Source: CAYGBW01 sp964348185 (lineage in GTDB: Bacteria > Desulfobacterota > BSN033 > WVXP01). From it: 12,676 nucleotides of DNA. Position 1 is the first letter of the stretch, and every line of letters starts with the position of its first letter. Below the pieces are notes generated by a model. That model had not been told where the DNA came from, ran no database searches, and saw only the letters and a program-made list of their open reading frames with translations. Shown here piece by piece: positions 7,120 to 12,676 of this stretch. Location: contig CAYGBW010000130.1 in the NCBI GenBank assembly GCA_964348185.1, positions 1 through 12,676 on the forward strand. Reading direction: 5' to 3'. The position numbers and the translations under genes are program-made.

Positions 7120-8022
7120 TCAATTATGGAAGTAGTTTCTGGGATCAGTGGGGACGCCGTTGACCCTTACCTCGTAGTACAGATGGGGTCCTATAGAAAA
7201 TCCGGAATTTCCCATCTTCCCGATGGCTTGACCCATCCGAACCTTCTGGCCAACCTCGACATCCACCTCGCCCAGATGGCCATATCGGGTCACAATGCCG
7301 TGGCCGTGGCTCAGGACGACCATTTTCCCATGGTCAGGGTCGGTCCCTACCGCTGCCACAAGACCATCGGTGGGAGCAACAACGGGTGTGCCCAATGAAT
7401 TGGAGATCTCAATGCCCTCGTGCATCTGGAGTTGTCCCGTCAGGGGAGAGACACGAAATCCGAAATCCCCGATGATCCAGCCTGGGCTCGGCCAGATCGA
7501 GGGAACATGGGACAGGTGAACGGTCGACCCAGGGGCATGACCTTCCCGCTGCCTAAAGTCCTTCTCCGGAGGGCGGGCTTGAAGAATCGAAGGGATCGAA
7601 TCAGGCTGACCGGGGCTGGCCGAGGCCTCGGGACCGTATTGGCGCCCCATCCTCTCTCGAAGATCGTCTGGCAGGGGGCCGCCCACCCCAAAGAAAGGAC
7701 TGGGTACACTATCAAGGTTGGCAATAACCCGCAGCTTTGAATCGAACTCCTTCATCTGGGCGATTTGATTTTGGACCTCCACGATCTTTTCAGAGAAAAA
7801 ACCGATCTCCTTCTGCTGGATCGTGTTTTTCTCCTGTAATTGGGTGATCCGACCGGGCTGGGCCGGGTTGTTGAAGAGGTTTACGCCCAGAATAACAGCC
7901 CAGACAATCATGGGAGGAAGAGCCAGGAGGACTGCGCCGAGGAGAAATCTCGGTATCTTGTATCGCTTTACGTTCGATGAATTTCTCGAAAAAATGACAA
8001 TGGTGAAATGATCACCTGCCAA
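7120..8022 (-). CDS. Membrane-anchored LytM/M23-domain protein with altered metal-site residues
   Basis: From a TTG start at 8022 the protein has 300 residues: a short basic cytoplasmic N-terminus, one membrane segment (about 26-50), a periplasmic coiled coil (about 58-100), a Pro-rich linker (about 105-175), and a C-terminal LytM/M23 domain (about 177-297). The family cuts peptidoglycan cross-links or, when degenerate, activates amidases (EnvC/NlpD). Active M23 enzymes use HxxxD and HxH. Here the motifs read HEGIE (H201, E205) and HLY (H280, Y282), with H249 kept in RYGH, so Asp is Glu and the last zinc-ligand His is Tyr. Hydrolysis may be weak or lost. I prefer TTG 8022 because AAGGGG lies just upstream, FTIVIFSRNSSNVKRY begins the conserved N-terminus, and the longer frame (TTG at 8097) starts inside a promoter-like TTGACA. 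Confidence 0.85.
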   Translation of the reverse strand: MAGDHFTIVIFSRNSSNVKRYKIPRFLLGAVLLALPPMIVWAVILGVNLFNNPAQPGRITQLQEKNTIQQKEIGFFSEKIVEVQNQIAQMKEFDSKLRVIANLDSVPSPFFGVGGPLPDDLRERMGRQYGPEASASPGQPDSIPSILQARPPEKDFRQREGHAPGSTVHLSHVPSIWPSPGWIIGDFGFRVSPLTGQLQMHEGIEISNSLGTPVVAPTDGLVAAVGTDPDHGKMVVLSHGHGIVTRYGHLGEVDVEVGQKVRMGQAIGKMGNSGFSIGPHLYYEVRVNGVPTDPRNYFHN

Positions 8023-8064
8023 AGCAGCCCCCCTTACTTGAACCCCAAAACACGCTTTCCCGCC

Positions 8065-8107
8065 ATCATAAATATCAAAAGGGGTCTGACGTGTCAAGTT
8101 TTTTTTT
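8065..8107 (-). promoter_or_regulatory. Predicted promoter with A-tract upstream of the M23 gene
   Basis: On the minus strand a run of nine A (8107-8099) precedes a consensus -35 TTGACA (8097-8092). Downstream are TATTTA at 17-base spacing (8074-8069) and TATGAT (8070-8065) at 21, so the exact -10 is unsure. The A-tract could act as an UP element. Transcription would begin between here and the TTG start at 8022. Confidence 0.55.
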
Positions 8108-8290
8108 GAGGATTTTCACGGTGACATGCACAGGGGGCATATACCTTTGAAAATCCCATATAAGCCCTATGCAATTACAATACCAACCGCCTCTTCCCCC
8201 ACCGGTCAGGACCTGAACAGCAAGACAAGCTTTTGAGATCAAATGAGATTTTTACTATTGCTACCGGAGTTTCTCAGGAGGTTTCAGATT

Positions 8291-8323
8291 GGCCAATTTT
8301 AGACCATGCGGTCAAAAATTGCC
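8291..8323. repeat. Long hairpin in the fabH-M23 intergenic region
   Basis: The arms pair GACC/GGTC around a short ATGC loop, extended by an AATTTT/AAAATT and GGC/GCC stem with one or two mismatches or bulges. On the plus strand TCTTTTCTT follows (8324-8332), so it could work as a weak plus-strand terminator; on the minus strand the downstream side is A-rich rather than T-rich. Confidence 0.6.
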
Positions 8324-8547
8324 TCTTTTCTTCGTGAAAGGCACCTAGGGGCCCCCTCAAGGGGTATGTCATTCAAGGAGGTAACCCCTCGGAGCAGCAG
8401 ATCTATTTCCCCAATCGCCGGGTTCAAAACCTTCACCTTTTGGGCGAACAGCTTTGGCCTATTGGCATTTTGAACATCGAACAGGGAATTTCAAAGAGCA
8501 GGAGCTTTTGAAAACAATCATGCCCTATTGTCCACTTCGATATACTG

Positions 8548-8606
8548 TCCGCCAGCGGCGGATTCAGCGGCTCAATGCGCCTGCGGCGGATCCGTCGTCA
8601 TAAGGA
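8548..8606. repeat. Palindromic GC-rich block, dispersed-repeat-like
   Basis: TCCGCC-AGC-GGCGGA (8548-8562) is a perfect 6-bp stem with a 3-base loop. TGCGGCGGATCCGTCG follows (about 8582-8597), repeating the GCGGCGGAT word and holding a CGGATCCG palindrome. Such closely spaced short palindromes in a non-coding gap are typical of dispersed intergenic repeats; copy number cannot be seen from one window. Confidence 0.45.
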
Positions 8607-8674
8607 TCGACCGGCTCTAGCAGGTCGTGGTTTAATCGCTTGATCATTCTTTGGAAAACCGAAAAGGGTCTCCC

Positions 8675-9670
8675 TTACCATCGAATGAGAGAACTCCCCC
8701 ACGTTAGCCCCCCTCCGAAAGCCGTCAGGACGACGAGGTCGCCTTTCTCAATTGTCCCGTCCCGCACGGCTTCATCCAACGCAATGGGAACGGTCGAGGA
8801 GGAGATATTTCCATACTTGTCGACAGTCAGGTATACCTTTTCCATAGGAACCCTTAACCTTTTGGCCATCTGTTGAAGAATCCGAATATTAGCCTGGTGG
8901 GGGATTATCACTTTCACATCGTCGAAGCTATAGCCATTGTCAAACACCGCCTCTTCGGTCGCCTCTACAAAGCACTTGACGGCGACTCTCACCGAATCAC
9001 TCGCTCGAATCATTCGCAGATGGTGAAGCTTCTGATCCACGCTGGCATAGGAAATGGGCGTTGTCTTTGAACCGCCCCCTGGGAGAAGAAGATTCTGTCC
9101 GTTCTTTCCATCTGTGTGGATGTGAGTCGAGATGATTTCGCTACACTCCTGGCCGTCCTCCACGGCCTTTAGAACCACGGCTCCCGCGCCGTCACCCCAC
9201 AGAATACAACTCTCCCGATCCGTCCAGTCGAGAGTACGACTCATTATCTCTGAAGCCACGACAAGGGCATTGCCAAAGGTGCCCGCCTTTAGGTATTGTT
9301 CCGCTACAGAGAGACCGAAGACAAACCCACTGCAGGCGGCTACCACGTCGAAGGAGACCGCGTTTTCCGCCCCAAGGCTGGCCTCCAGCCAATTAGCCCC
9401 GGATGGGCACGCGGTATCGGGTGTCATGGTGCAGAGCACGATGAGTTCCAGTTCTGAAGGGGAGATCCCCGCCGTCTCCATGGCCTTCAGGGAGGCTTCC
9501 CTGCCTAAATCAGAGGCGTTTTCATCACGGGCCGCAATTCTCCGCTCCCTCACCCCGGTTCGCTTGCTGATCCACTCATCCGAGGTGTTGAGGAATTTTT
9601 CCAGATCAAAATTGCTGAGTACCCGCTTGGGCACGTAAGAGCCTGTCCCCGTAATCGCAATTCGTTTCAT
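8675..9670 (-). CDS. fabH: Beta-ketoacyl-[acyl-carrier-protein] synthase III (FabH)
   Basis: Condenses acetyl-CoA with malonyl-ACP to start type II fatty-acid synthesis in the cytoplasm. It has 331 residues, normal for the family. The catalytic triad is present: C113 in AACSGF, H258 in PHQAN and N288 in GNISSS. TSDEWISKRTGVRERR near 29-44 and the C-terminal AFGGGLTWGS glycine-rich stretch are also typical, so the enzyme looks active. The ATG at 9670 begins the conserved MKRIAITGTGSYVP; AGAGG lies about ten bases upstream. It is not beside other fab genes or plsX and has a candidate promoter at 9905-9934 with a leader of over 200 bases. Other KAS III-like enzymes (quinolone or HMG-type) are possible but less likely given the canonical motifs. 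Confidence 0.95.
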   Translation of the reverse strand: MKRIAITGTGSYVPKRVLSNFDLEKFLNTSDEWISKRTGVRERRIAARDENASDLGREASLKAMETAGISPSELELIVLCTMTPDTACPSGANWLEASLGAENAVSFDVVAACSGFVFGLSVAEQYLKAGTFGNALVVASEIMSRTLDWTDRESCILWGDGAGAVVLKAVEDGQECSEIISTHIHTDGKNGQNLLLPGGGSKTTPISYASVDQKLHHLRMIRASDSVRVAVKCFVEATEEAVFDNGYSFDDVKVIIPHQANIRILQQMAKRLRVPMEKVYLTVDKYGNISSSTVPIALDEAVRDGTIEKGDLVVLTAFGGGLTWGSSLIRW

Positions 9671-9880
9671 TTTGCCTGTTCCTCTTCACCCTGACCCCTT
9701 CAATTCTTCTAACAGCGCATGGACTTTTGCCGCATTCTGAAAAACCATCTACCCTTCAAATCCTGTTGCATGGCAAGAAACGATTTCCAGGGATTCACCG
9801 CAAAAACCTTCAGCGGTCACGCTCATCCCCTGTTGATCCCCTACCGCCGACTCCCCTTCTTAAGGACAGAAGAAAGCGTT

Positions 9881-9895
9881 CTGCAGGGCCTGCAG
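9881..9895. promoter_or_regulatory. Perfect palindrome at the candidate fabH transcription start
   Basis: CTGCAGG-G-CCTGCAG is a perfect 7-1-7 inverted repeat lying about 9 bases downstream of the candidate -10, so it would cover the transcription start. The position suits a repressor site. I cannot name a regulator. Confidence 0.35.
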
Positions 9896-9904
9896 TTTGA
9901 GCAA

Positions 9905-9934
9905 TTAATAACACTAGTGGAGCCACAAAGTCAA
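9905..9934 (-). promoter_or_regulatory. Candidate fabH promoter
   Basis: On the minus strand: -35 TTGACT (9934-9929), an 18-base spacer, and -10 TATTAA (9910-9905). Transcription would start near 9898 and give a leader of roughly 230 bases before the fabH ATG at 9670. Confidence 0.4.
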
Positions 9935-9972
9935 TGCGACGGGAGCATAGGCGCCAGTCTAGCCGATCTCTC

Positions 9973-10001
9973 TTGACTCTACACCCGACGTCGGCTAACC
10001 T
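9973..10001 (+). promoter_or_regulatory. Candidate thiF promoter with palindrome in its spacer
   Basis: TTGACT (9973-9978), a 17-base spacer, and TAACCT (9996-10001), a weak -10. The spacer contains the perfect 10-base palindrome CCGACGTCGG (9985-9994), and AGCCGA (9961-9966 region) pairs with TCGGCT (9991-9996). The leader to the thiF ATG would be about 120 bases. Confidence 0.35.
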
Positions 10002-10126
10002 GAACACTGGGTGACCCCGGTCCCCCCCCTTCTGGGACCTGAACTGCTGGGTCCCCACTTCTACCGGCGCGTTAAGGGGAAAGCCCAACAAACAGACCAA
10101 GATGTCTGACCCCACGGAGGCCCATT

Positions 10127-10963
10127 ATGATCACCATAAAGGTCAATGAAAAGCCGTGCAGGGTCGCCTCAAAACTGGGATTGATGGATTTGAAGGCGAA
10201 GGTGAAGCCCGATGCAGATGTGATTGTGTACAACGGGTTCCCCGTCACCGAAAACATCCAACTCAAGAACGGCGACAGTGTGGTCCTGTTCAAAAAGGGG
10301 GAGTCACCTTCAGAGGAAGAACTCGAAGTCCTCATGATGGCCCGCCACACACCCGGGGTCCACGAGAAAGTCCGAAAGGGGCGCGTGGGCATAGCCGGGC
10401 TCGGTGGTCTGGGTTCCCAGATCGCCTTCGCCCTGGCCCGGGTGGGGGTGGGAACCCTGGTTCTGGTTGATCACGACGTAGTCGAGCCCAGCAATCTCAA
10501 CCGTCAGCAGTACTTCATCGACCAGCTCGGGATGTCGAAGGTTGACGCATTGAGAGAAAACCTAACCAGAATCAACCCCTATGTCACCCTGGTGACCCAT
10601 AACCTCATCTTGGATACGGAAAATGTTGGCCCAGTCTTCTCTGAAGTCGACATCGTGGTCGAAGCATTTGATAGGGCTGAGATGAAAGCGATGCTGATCA
10701 ATACCGTTTCTCAGCTTTACCCCGACAAGTATATTGTTGCAGCCTCTGGACTTGCCGGGTACGAAGACAGCAACACGATTAAGACGACGCGATTTTCCTC
10801 CAGGATCTTCATTGTCGGAGATCAAAAGACGGCTGCGCGGCCCGGAATGGGCCTGATGGCCCCCCGGGTCGGAGTCGCCGCTCACCACCAGGCCAATATC
10901 GTCTTGAGAATTCTCCTGGGGAAAGAGGGGGACAAGGCTCAATCGACAGGACTCTCTGTCTAA
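10127..10963 (+). CDS. thiF: ThiS-like/ThiF fusion adenylyltransferase
   Basis: E1-like enzyme that adenylates the C-terminus of the sulfur carrier ThiS in thiazole (thiamine) synthesis. In its 278 residues an N-terminal ubiquitin-like domain (about 1-58) precedes an E1-type Rossmann domain: GLGGLGS at 91-97, VDHDVVEPSNLNRQQYF near 114-130 with the conserved R126, and SGLAGYEDSNTIKT near 207-220. This matches the architecture I know as ThiF family 2. The ThiS-like part ends without the diglycine that a sulfur carrier needs, so it is probably structural, and a separate ThiS should exist elsewhere. The only cysteine is C11; the zinc CxxC pairs and catalytic Cys of E. coli ThiF are absent. GGAGG at 10116-10120 supports the ATG. 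No other thi gene is in the window, so the exact carrier partner is unproven. Confidence 0.88.
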   Translation: MITIKVNEKPCRVASKLGLMDLKAKVKPDADVIVYNGFPVTENIQLKNGDSVVLFKKGESPSEEELEVLMMARHTPGVHEKVRKGRVGIAGLGGLGSQIAFALARVGVGTLVLVDHDVVEPSNLNRQQYFIDQLGMSKVDALRENLTRINPYVTLVTHNLILDTENVGPVFSEVDIVVEAFDRAEMKAMLINTVSQLYPDKYIVAASGLAGYEDSNTIKTTRFSSRIFIVGDQKTAARPGMGLMAPRVGVAAHHQANIVLRILLGKEGDKAQSTGLSV

Positions 10964-10981
10964 ACCTCCGGGTCCCTGTTT

Positions 10982-11437
10982 TCAATCCTTCAGTGTGAGT
11001 ATCACAGCCCTTTCATCGCAGTCTGGAAACTTTACACATTTCAGACAGTCGGCCCAGATCTTATGGGGGAGCAGCGACTTATCGATTTTCTCAAAGCCGA
11101 GTTTCTCAAAAAACTCGTCCTGATAGGTGAGGGCGAAAATCCGCTGGATACCCAGTTGCCTTGATTCGTCGATGCAAGCCCTGACCAGCGATTCTCCCAC
11201 GCCTTTCCCCCGGTATTTCTCCTGAACCGCAAGGGACCGAATTTCAGCCAAATCATCCCATGAGACATGAAGTGCACACGTCCCCACAACGGTCCCATCC
11301 TCCTCGTAGATGAAGAAGTCCCGAATCTGATCGTACAACTCGCTCAACGATTTGGGAAGCATCTCGCCCCTGGACGCGAAACGGCCGATCAGCTCTTGCA
11401 TCAGCTTGACATCTTCGATTCTGGCCTTTCTTACCAT
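10982..11437 (-). CDS. argA: Short GNAT acetyltransferase, ArgA-type N-acetylglutamate synthase
   Basis: 151-residue GNAT protein. It shows the acetyl-CoA loop KYRGKGVGESLV (about 74-85), the preceding strand DDLAEIRSLAV (61-71), and FALTYQDEFFEKLGFEKI (101-118). ALHVSWDDLAEIRSLAV and the RIFALTY...FFEKLGF pattern resemble the short ArgA class (for example Mycobacterium tuberculosis ArgA) that makes N-acetylglutamate from glutamate and acetyl-CoA, the first arginine step. The tail has C131, C134 and C140 (CLKCVKFPDC), a possible metal or redox site. I chose the ATG at 11437 because it starts one base after the recN stop and the conserved fold begins MVRKARIEDV; a longer frame to 11491 would overlap recN. 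Substrate assignment rests on family resemblance; a different small-molecule acetyltransferase remains possible. Confidence 0.75.
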   Translation of the reverse strand: MVRKARIEDVKLMQELIGRFASRGEMLPKSLSELYDQIRDFFIYEEDGTVVGTCALHVSWDDLAEIRSLAVQEKYRGKGVGESLVRACIDESRQLGIQRIFALTYQDEFFEKLGFEKIDKSLLPHKIWADCLKCVKFPDCDERAVILTLKD

Positions 11438-11438
11438 C

Positions 11439-12676
11439 TCATGACCGCCCCCTGCCCGGTTGTCCCCCTGGGCTTGTTCTCGCCTTTTCAATCATCTCTA
11501 TGGCATGGGCCCGGGTCTTCTCTGTGATTTCAATGCCCCCAAGCATCCGGGCGATTTCATCGACCGCTTCGGAACCCTTCAACGCTCTCACTTCCGTCAT
11601 GGTCCGGTTCTTCCGCGCTGTTTTGGCCACACTGTGATGAGCATCCGCAAAACAGGCGATCTGGGGAAGATGGGTCACGCACACGACCTGGTGGTGTTGC
11701 GATAGGGTTTTCAACTTCTTCCCCACCACCTCGGCCACCGCTCCTCCAATACCGGAATCGACTTCGTCGAAAATCAGGGTCTGCCCCGGTTCGGCAGCGG
11801 CAATGATTCGCTTTATGGCCAGCATGATTCGTGAGAGTTCGCCGCCCGAAGCGATTCGGCTGAGGGGTTTTGGCTCCTCCCCGACGTTCGGGGAGATGTG
11901 AAATTCCACTGTATCCATTCCCTTTGGGCCCAGAGAATGGCCATGAACAACGACCCATTTCTCCCTTGCCGCCAGTCTGTTGATCTGAAACCGGACCTCG
12001 AAAACCGTGCTTCCCATCCCCAATGAGGAGAGTTCCTCCTCCATGGCTTCTTGAAAGGCACCGGTTACCCCTTTTCGCTCATTCGAAAGATCACGAGCCC
12101 GGTCGACCGTCTCTTGCTCCACAACCGCAATGCGCTCCTCCAACTGCTCGATCCGCCGTTCGTTTGAATCCCATGTCTCGAGCTGGCGATCGATGTGCTC
12201 CTTGAACTCGAGGATCTCCTGGATGGTCTGCCCGTATTTCTGCTTCAGTCGACGAATCTCCTCAAGCCGGCGTTCCACAGCCTCAAGACCCTCGGGGTCG
12301 CACTCTATCTTCCCCCGATAGTCCCTGAGAGAATAGGCAACCTCATCTAATTGATAGATGGACGATTCGAGGATCTTGGCAAGGTCCTCCGTAGACGGGT
12401 CGATCCGGCTGATCTCCCGGATTTTCTGAAGGGTCGTGTCGAGCTTCTCGCTGACCGAGGATTCACCGGAATAGAGAATGCTCTCAGCCAGATCGGCCCA
12501 CTCGACCAGCTTCTCTGCATTGGAGAGAATTCTCTTCTGTTCCCTTAGATCCTCTTCCTCCCCCTCGTGGAGATGAGCAGCGGCAATCTCCTGGGACTGA
12601 AACGCCATCAGTTCACGATCTTTGAGGTACCGGCTCTCCGCTTCCTTGAGGGCGAGAAGCTCCCTTCTGAGCCCCT
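11439..12676 (-). CDS. recN: DNA repair protein RecN, C-terminal 411 residues (runs off the window)
   Basis: SMC-like ATPase acting in double-strand-break repair. The window holds 411 codons; the frame stays open to base 12676, so the N-terminal part with Walker A is beyond the edge. In order it shows coiled-coil sequence (about 12676-12050, rich in E/R/L heptads), a conserved hinge-to-head segment, the ABC signature SGGELSR (11849-11829), Walker B LIFDEVDSG (11777-11751) and the switch region VCVTHLPQIACFADAHH. FQSQEIAAAHLHEGEEEDL and the later LSNAEKL are typical RecN head-proximal coil. The ATG at 12608 lies inside the conserved coil and is not a start. argA follows after a single base, so the two are likely one transcript and translationally coupled. 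Confidence 0.95.
   Translation of the reverse strand, partial: GLRRELLALKEAESRYLKDRELMAFQSQEIAAAHLHEGEEEDLREQKRILSNAEKLVEWADLAESILYSGESSVSEKLDTTLQKIREISRIDPSTEDLAKILESSIYQLDEVAYSLRDYRGKIECDPEGLEAVERRLEEIRRLKQKYGQTIQEILEFKEHIDRQLETWDSNERRIEQLEERIAVVEQETVDRARDLSNERKGVTGAFQEAMEEELSSLGMGSTVFEVRFQINRLAAREKWVVVHGHSLGPKGMDTVEFHISPNVGEEPKPLSRIASGGELSRIMLAIKRIIAAAEPGQTLIFDEVDSGIGGAVAEVVGKKLKTLSQHHQVVCVTHLPQIACFADAHHSVAKTARKNRTMTEVRALKGSEAVDEIARMLGGIEITEKTRAHAIEMIEKARTSPGGQPGRGRS

Larger units (their letters stand above)
8108..8674. other. Large intergenic region with inverted repeats, no supported gene
   Basis: 567 bases between the M23 promoter and the fabH stop. It holds a strong hairpin at 8291-8323; GGGGCCCC and CCCC-TCAA-GGGG at about 8348-8366; an inverted pair GTTCAAAA/TTTTGAAC at 8422-8429 and 8468-8475; and a palindrome-rich block at 8548-8606. 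Several overlapping frames on both strands are open at 8299-8511, none with a good start and ribosome binding site. No tRNA or recognised RNA family is visible, and no clear terminator for fabH. Confidence 0.5.
9671..10126. other. Divergent fabH-thiF intergenic region
   Basis: 456 bases between divergently read genes. It contains candidate promoters on both strands, two perfect palindromes (9881-9895 and 9985-9994), and very small frames before fabH on the minus strand (9826-9749 and 9748-9686) that I do not call genes. I saw no TPP riboswitch pattern before thiF. Confidence 0.5.

Noticed and set aside
8306..8511. Plus-strand small frames (8306-8473 with an ATG; 8338-8511 without a usable start)
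   Set aside because: Neither has a ribosome binding site, the ATG sits in a hairpin loop, and both overlap an open minus frame, so coding on this strand is not supported.
8608..8627. CGACC...GGTCG inverted repeat as the fabH terminator
   Set aside because: The stem is only five base pairs, and no T tract follows on the minus strand.
9686..9826. Two tiny in-frame ORFs before fabH, separated by a TAG (ATG 9826 to TAG 9749, then ATG 9748 to TGA 9686)
   Set aside because: The second ends in a protein-like helix (NAAKVHALLEELKGSG), and the in-frame TAG is curious. At 25 and 20 codons with weak ribosome binding sites I cannot separate them from chance, and nothing supports stop-codon readthrough.
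10002..10126. TPP riboswitch before thiF
   Set aside because: I looked for the conserved THI-box words and paired arms in the leader and did not find them.
12606..12608. ATG at 12608 as the start of recN
   Set aside because: The frame stays open to the window edge and upstream residues continue the conserved coiled coil; RecN needs an N-terminal Walker A domain that lies outside the window.

Overview
This is a gene-dense bacterial chromosomal window with moderately GC-rich sequence and housekeeping content. I see no phage, transposase, CRISPR array, tRNA or rRNA. The SecA with an enlarged central region, a short stand-alone ArgA-type acetyltransferase with a Cys-rich tail next to recN, and a ThiF carrying a fused ThiS-like domain together suggest an anaerobe related to Desulfobacterota (former Deltaproteobacteria). 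That placement is inference from protein style, not a search result.

Layout. Most genes are on the minus strand, so transcription runs right to left. At the left edge (1-116) a cluster of four hairpins follows tdh. kbl and tdh (2341 to 117) overlap by ATGA and form the two-step threonine-to-glycine pathway. To their right, secA and argJ (6701 to 2507) are 13 bases apart and probably one transcript, with a good sigma70-type promoter at 6950-6978 and a leader of about 240 bases. Next is a membrane-anchored LytM/M23-domain protein (8022 to 7120) with two altered metal-ligand positions and its own A-tract/TTGACA promoter. A 577-base gap with many inverted repeats follows, then fabH (9670 to 8675). 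fabH diverges from thiF, the only plus-strand gene (10127-10963), across a 456-base intergenic region. Each side of that region has a candidate promoter with a perfect palindrome in or beside it. thiF converges on an argA-like acetyltransferase (11437 to 10982), which lies one base downstream of recN. recN runs off the right edge.

Functional links. ArgJ and the ArgA-like protein both belong to the acetylated arginine pathway, at two separate loci. Kbl and Tdh convert threonine to glycine and acetyl-CoA. FabH starts fatty-acid synthesis from acetyl-CoA. ThiF serves thiazole synthesis. SecA and the LytM-domain protein serve the envelope.

I found no clearly new multi-gene system. The items most worth a second look are the altered M23 protein, the secA leader with a coupled small ORF, the hairpin clusters at 1-108 and 8291-8606, the palindromes at the fabH/thiF promoters, and the nearly Cys-free ThiS-ThiF fusion.
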